Assembly: GCA_020632495.1 (NCBI GenBank)
Contig: JACKFL010000005.1
Location: forward strand, 1,798,001-1,862,000
Source: Candidatus Omnitrophota bacterium
GTDB lineage: Bacteria > Omnitrophota > Gorgyraeia > Zapsychrales > Zapsychraceae
Direction of reading: 5' to 3'
DNA length: 64,000 nucleotides
Part shown: one piece after another, positions 62,852 through 64,000 of the stretch
Layout of the letters: the number at the start of each line of letters is the position of its first letter
Position numbering within the stretch: position 1 is the first letter of the stretch
The notes under the pieces: model-generated
What the model was told of the DNA's origin: nothing
What the model saw: the letters and a program-made list of their open reading frames with translations, nothing else
Databases searched by the model: none
Position numbers and translations under genes: made by a program

Positions 62852-62882
62852 GTTTGAACGAGCTCTCCTGATGGGTTCAAAC
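62852..62882. promoter_or_regulatory. Inverted repeat between divergent exeA-like and PilZ genes
   Basis: Perfect 8-base arms GTTTGAAC (62852-62859) and GTTCAAAC (62875-62882) around 15 bases, 17 bases upstream of the PilZ -35. It lacks a following T run on either strand, so a terminator is unlikely. It may be a regulator site for the divergent genes; no family is recognised. Confidence 0.35.
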
Positions 62883-62898
62883 GGTGACAAAAAAAGCG

Positions 62899-62926
62899 TT
62901 GTCTGTCAATCCGTTTGTGTTATAAT
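62899..62926 (+). promoter_or_regulatory. Sigma-70-type promoter of the PilZ genes
   Basis: TTGTCT at 62899-62904, a 16-base spacer and perfect TATAAT at 62921-62926. Transcription would begin near 62933, about 39 bases before the PilZ ATG at 62972. It faces away from the exeA-like gene. Confidence 0.65.
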
Positions 62927-62971
62927 GCAGACTAAATTCAAGGCATGTAAAGAGCAAGAGGTTGCGCGACT

Positions 62972-63313
62972 ATGAAGACTGCCGAAGAACGACGCCTTGC
63001 TAAAAGGATAACATTTAAAGAGCCGGTGCGCTACGAATTGTTGGACCCCGGTCATTTTGCCGGTACCGTGGCCTACGATATATCGGAGACCGGCCTGCGG
63101 CTGAGGCTTCCGGAATTCCTGCCTCTGGGTACCGAAGTTATTCTGAACATTGCACTTAGACCGGGTCAAAATGTGGACTGTCGGGGCCGGATCGTATGGG
63201 TATCGCAAATCCCCTACAGTGATCAGTACCAGGCAGGCGTCACATTTGCCGATCCGGAAATTATTCCAGACGAGAAAAAAAAGATCCGCGGCATGGTGGC
63301 CGCTGCCATTTAG
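62972..63313 (+). CDS. PilZ-domain protein
   Basis: 113-residue single-domain PilZ protein, the kind of receptor that binds cyclic-di-GMP. The arginine motif RLAKR (Arg8, Arg12) and the DISETG motif (Asp36-Gly41) with its Ser and Gly are both intact, so binding is plausible. GRIVWVSQ and YQAGVTFADPE follow. It has its own promoter; the 54-residue protein and a second PilZ gene follow in the same direction. Confidence 0.85.
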   Translation: MKTAEERRLAKRITFKEPVRYELLDPGHFAGTVAYDISETGLRLRLPEFLPLGTEVILNIALRPGQNVDCRGRIVWVSQIPYSDQYQAGVTFADPEIIPDEKKKIRGMVAAAI

Positions 63314-63350
63314 GCCGCCGCCGGAGAACTGACAGGAGACTGAAGACGTT

Positions 63351-63515
63351 ATGGCCGACGAAAAAGAAGACATCAGCAAAAAATGCGCAGAAACGGGAAC
63401 GACTCTGAAGCGATCCAGAAGATATTACCGCAACGGGAAGTACTTCTTAAATAAGAACGCCTTCAAGGCGTTTGAAGCCAAGCTTAAGGCTCAGGAGGAG
63501 GAAGGGAAGGAATAG
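63351..63515 (+). CDS. Small Lys/Arg/Tyr-rich protein, unknown
   Basis: 54 residues: an acidic start (MADEKEDISKK), one cysteine, then the basic-aromatic stretch LKRSRRYYRNGKYFLNK and a Lys/Glu-rich tail. I do not recognise it. It is too short to appear in many gene calls, but GACAGGAGAC lies 14-18 bases upstream and it sits 37 bases after the first PilZ gene and 72 before the second, so it is probably real. Its composition suggests nucleic-acid or ribosome binding; this is inference. Confidence 0.6.
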   Translation: MADEKEDISKKCAETGTTLKRSRRYYRNGKYFLNKNAFKAFEAKLKAQEEEGKE

Positions 63516-63587
63516 TCTTCCCTCTTCCGCTCAGCTAGCCGCGGGTGCGAACGCCAAACGCCCGAAACGGGATATTGAGGTATTGTT

Positions 63588-63956
63588 GTGGTAACTTCAC
63601 CTCCACCGCACGAACGCAGAAAAGACCCCCGCTTAGGCAACAACATCCCCATACGGATATCGCAGAATGACGGTGATATGGTCACTGAGACGGCCAATAT
63701 CAGCCGTTCCGGTCTGTATTGCAAAGTCAACCGCTATATTGAGCCTATGACCAAACTGAAGGTCTGCCTGCTGTTGCCGTTACGCAAGAACGGCAAGGAC
63801 GTGACCAAGCAGATCATGGCCCAGGGCGTGGTTGTGCGGGCCGAACAGATCGCTGCGAGCGATGATCACAACATCGCTATTTTCTTCAGCGAGATCGCCC
63901 AGCGTGATGCCGAAAGCATCGCGGACTATGTAAGCTCTTATCTCGAATCCAAATAA
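63588..63956 (+). CDS. PilZ-domain protein (second copy)
   Basis: 122-residue PilZ protein that differs clearly from the first. The arginine motif is RKDPR (Arg11, Arg15) and the NISRSG motif (Asn37-Gly42) is intact, so cyclic-di-GMP binding is plausible. The GTG at 63588 is the only sensible start; a GAGG lies about 8-11 bases before it. After its stop, 44 bases remain to the window edge with nothing recognisable. Confidence 0.83.
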   Translation: MVTSPPPHERRKDPRLGNNIPIRISQNDGDMVTETANISRSGLYCKVNRYIEPMTKLKVCLLLPLRKNGKDVTKQIMAQGVVVRAEQIAASDDHNIAIFFSEIAQRDAESIADYVSSYLESK

Positions 63957-64000
63957 CGGTTCGGCCGTTCCGGTCCGGCCAGGAAATACCCCATGGAATC

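Overview
The window reads as the core translation/transcription locus of a Gram-negative-type (LPS-bearing) bacterium that is probably uncultivated. The best guess is a PVC-superphylum lineage such as Candidatus Omnitrophota. This is inference, resting on a small basic protein at 58566-58778 resembling a family I associate with Chlamydiae/Verrucomicrobia, on ADP-heptose genes, TonB-like, SPOR and GspB/ExeA-like envelope proteins, and on low-complexity extensions on several ribosomal proteins. No rRNA, insertion sequence, integrase, prophage or CRISPR array is seen. Almost every base is coding; neighbouring genes commonly overlap or are a few bases apart.

Layout. (1) 1-5699: obgE (cut by the window edge), proB, proA, nadD, a phosphohexomutase and a plsC-like acyltransferase, in one direction. 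(2) 5730-8636: rpsA with its own strong promoter and leader hairpin, a terminator, then tyrS. (3) 8707-41845: a promoter, tRNA-Thr, rpmG, tRNA-Trp, secE, nusG, rplKAJL, rpoBC, rpsLG, fusA, tuf, the complete S10, spc and alpha ribosomal-protein blocks (without rpmD), then aspC and pilT. No terminator is seen before the hairpin after pilT, so this may be one supra-operon of about 33 kb. (4) 41879-44202: lipB, a free-standing lipoyl domain, a family-2 glycosyltransferase and a TonB-like protein. (5) 44217-48520: a promoter, then a DUF1844 protein, aroQ, an M24 peptidase, efp, accB and accC, the familiar aroQ-pepP-efp-accBC neighbourhood. (6) 48598-53116: an AmaP-like membrane protein, a phosphofructokinase with pyrophosphate-type residues, gmhA and rfaE2 (ADP-heptose for LPS), thiD2 and thiE, and a degenerate LytM lipoprotein. 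(7) 53113-57948: five overlapping genes, namely a P-loop ATPase with winged-helix-like C-terminus, a YfcE-like phosphodiesterase, a HIT protein, a dGTPase-like HD protein and a GAF/HD-GYP protein that has lost catalytic residues. (8) 57965-61373: SPOR protein, small basic protein, SH3b protein, site-2-protease-like M50 peptidase, aroB. (9) 61377-64000: divergent gspB/exeA-like genes on the minus strand, facing two PilZ genes and a 54-residue protein.

How they work together. The central block makes the ribosome, RNA polymerase core, elongation factors and Sec channel in stoichiometric order. The flanks supply proline (proBA), NAD (nadD), shikimate (aroQ, aroB), fatty-acid (accBC), thiamin and lipoate metabolism, LPS heptose and envelope machinery. 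The points most worth a second look are the coupled nucleotide-hydrolase cassette at 53113-57948, the free lipoyl domain next to lipB, the pyrophosphate-type phosphofructokinase, the long extensions on L3, S5 and L17, the 59-base rpoC/rpsL overlap, and two genes whose TATAAT box sits 7-8 bases before the start codon.
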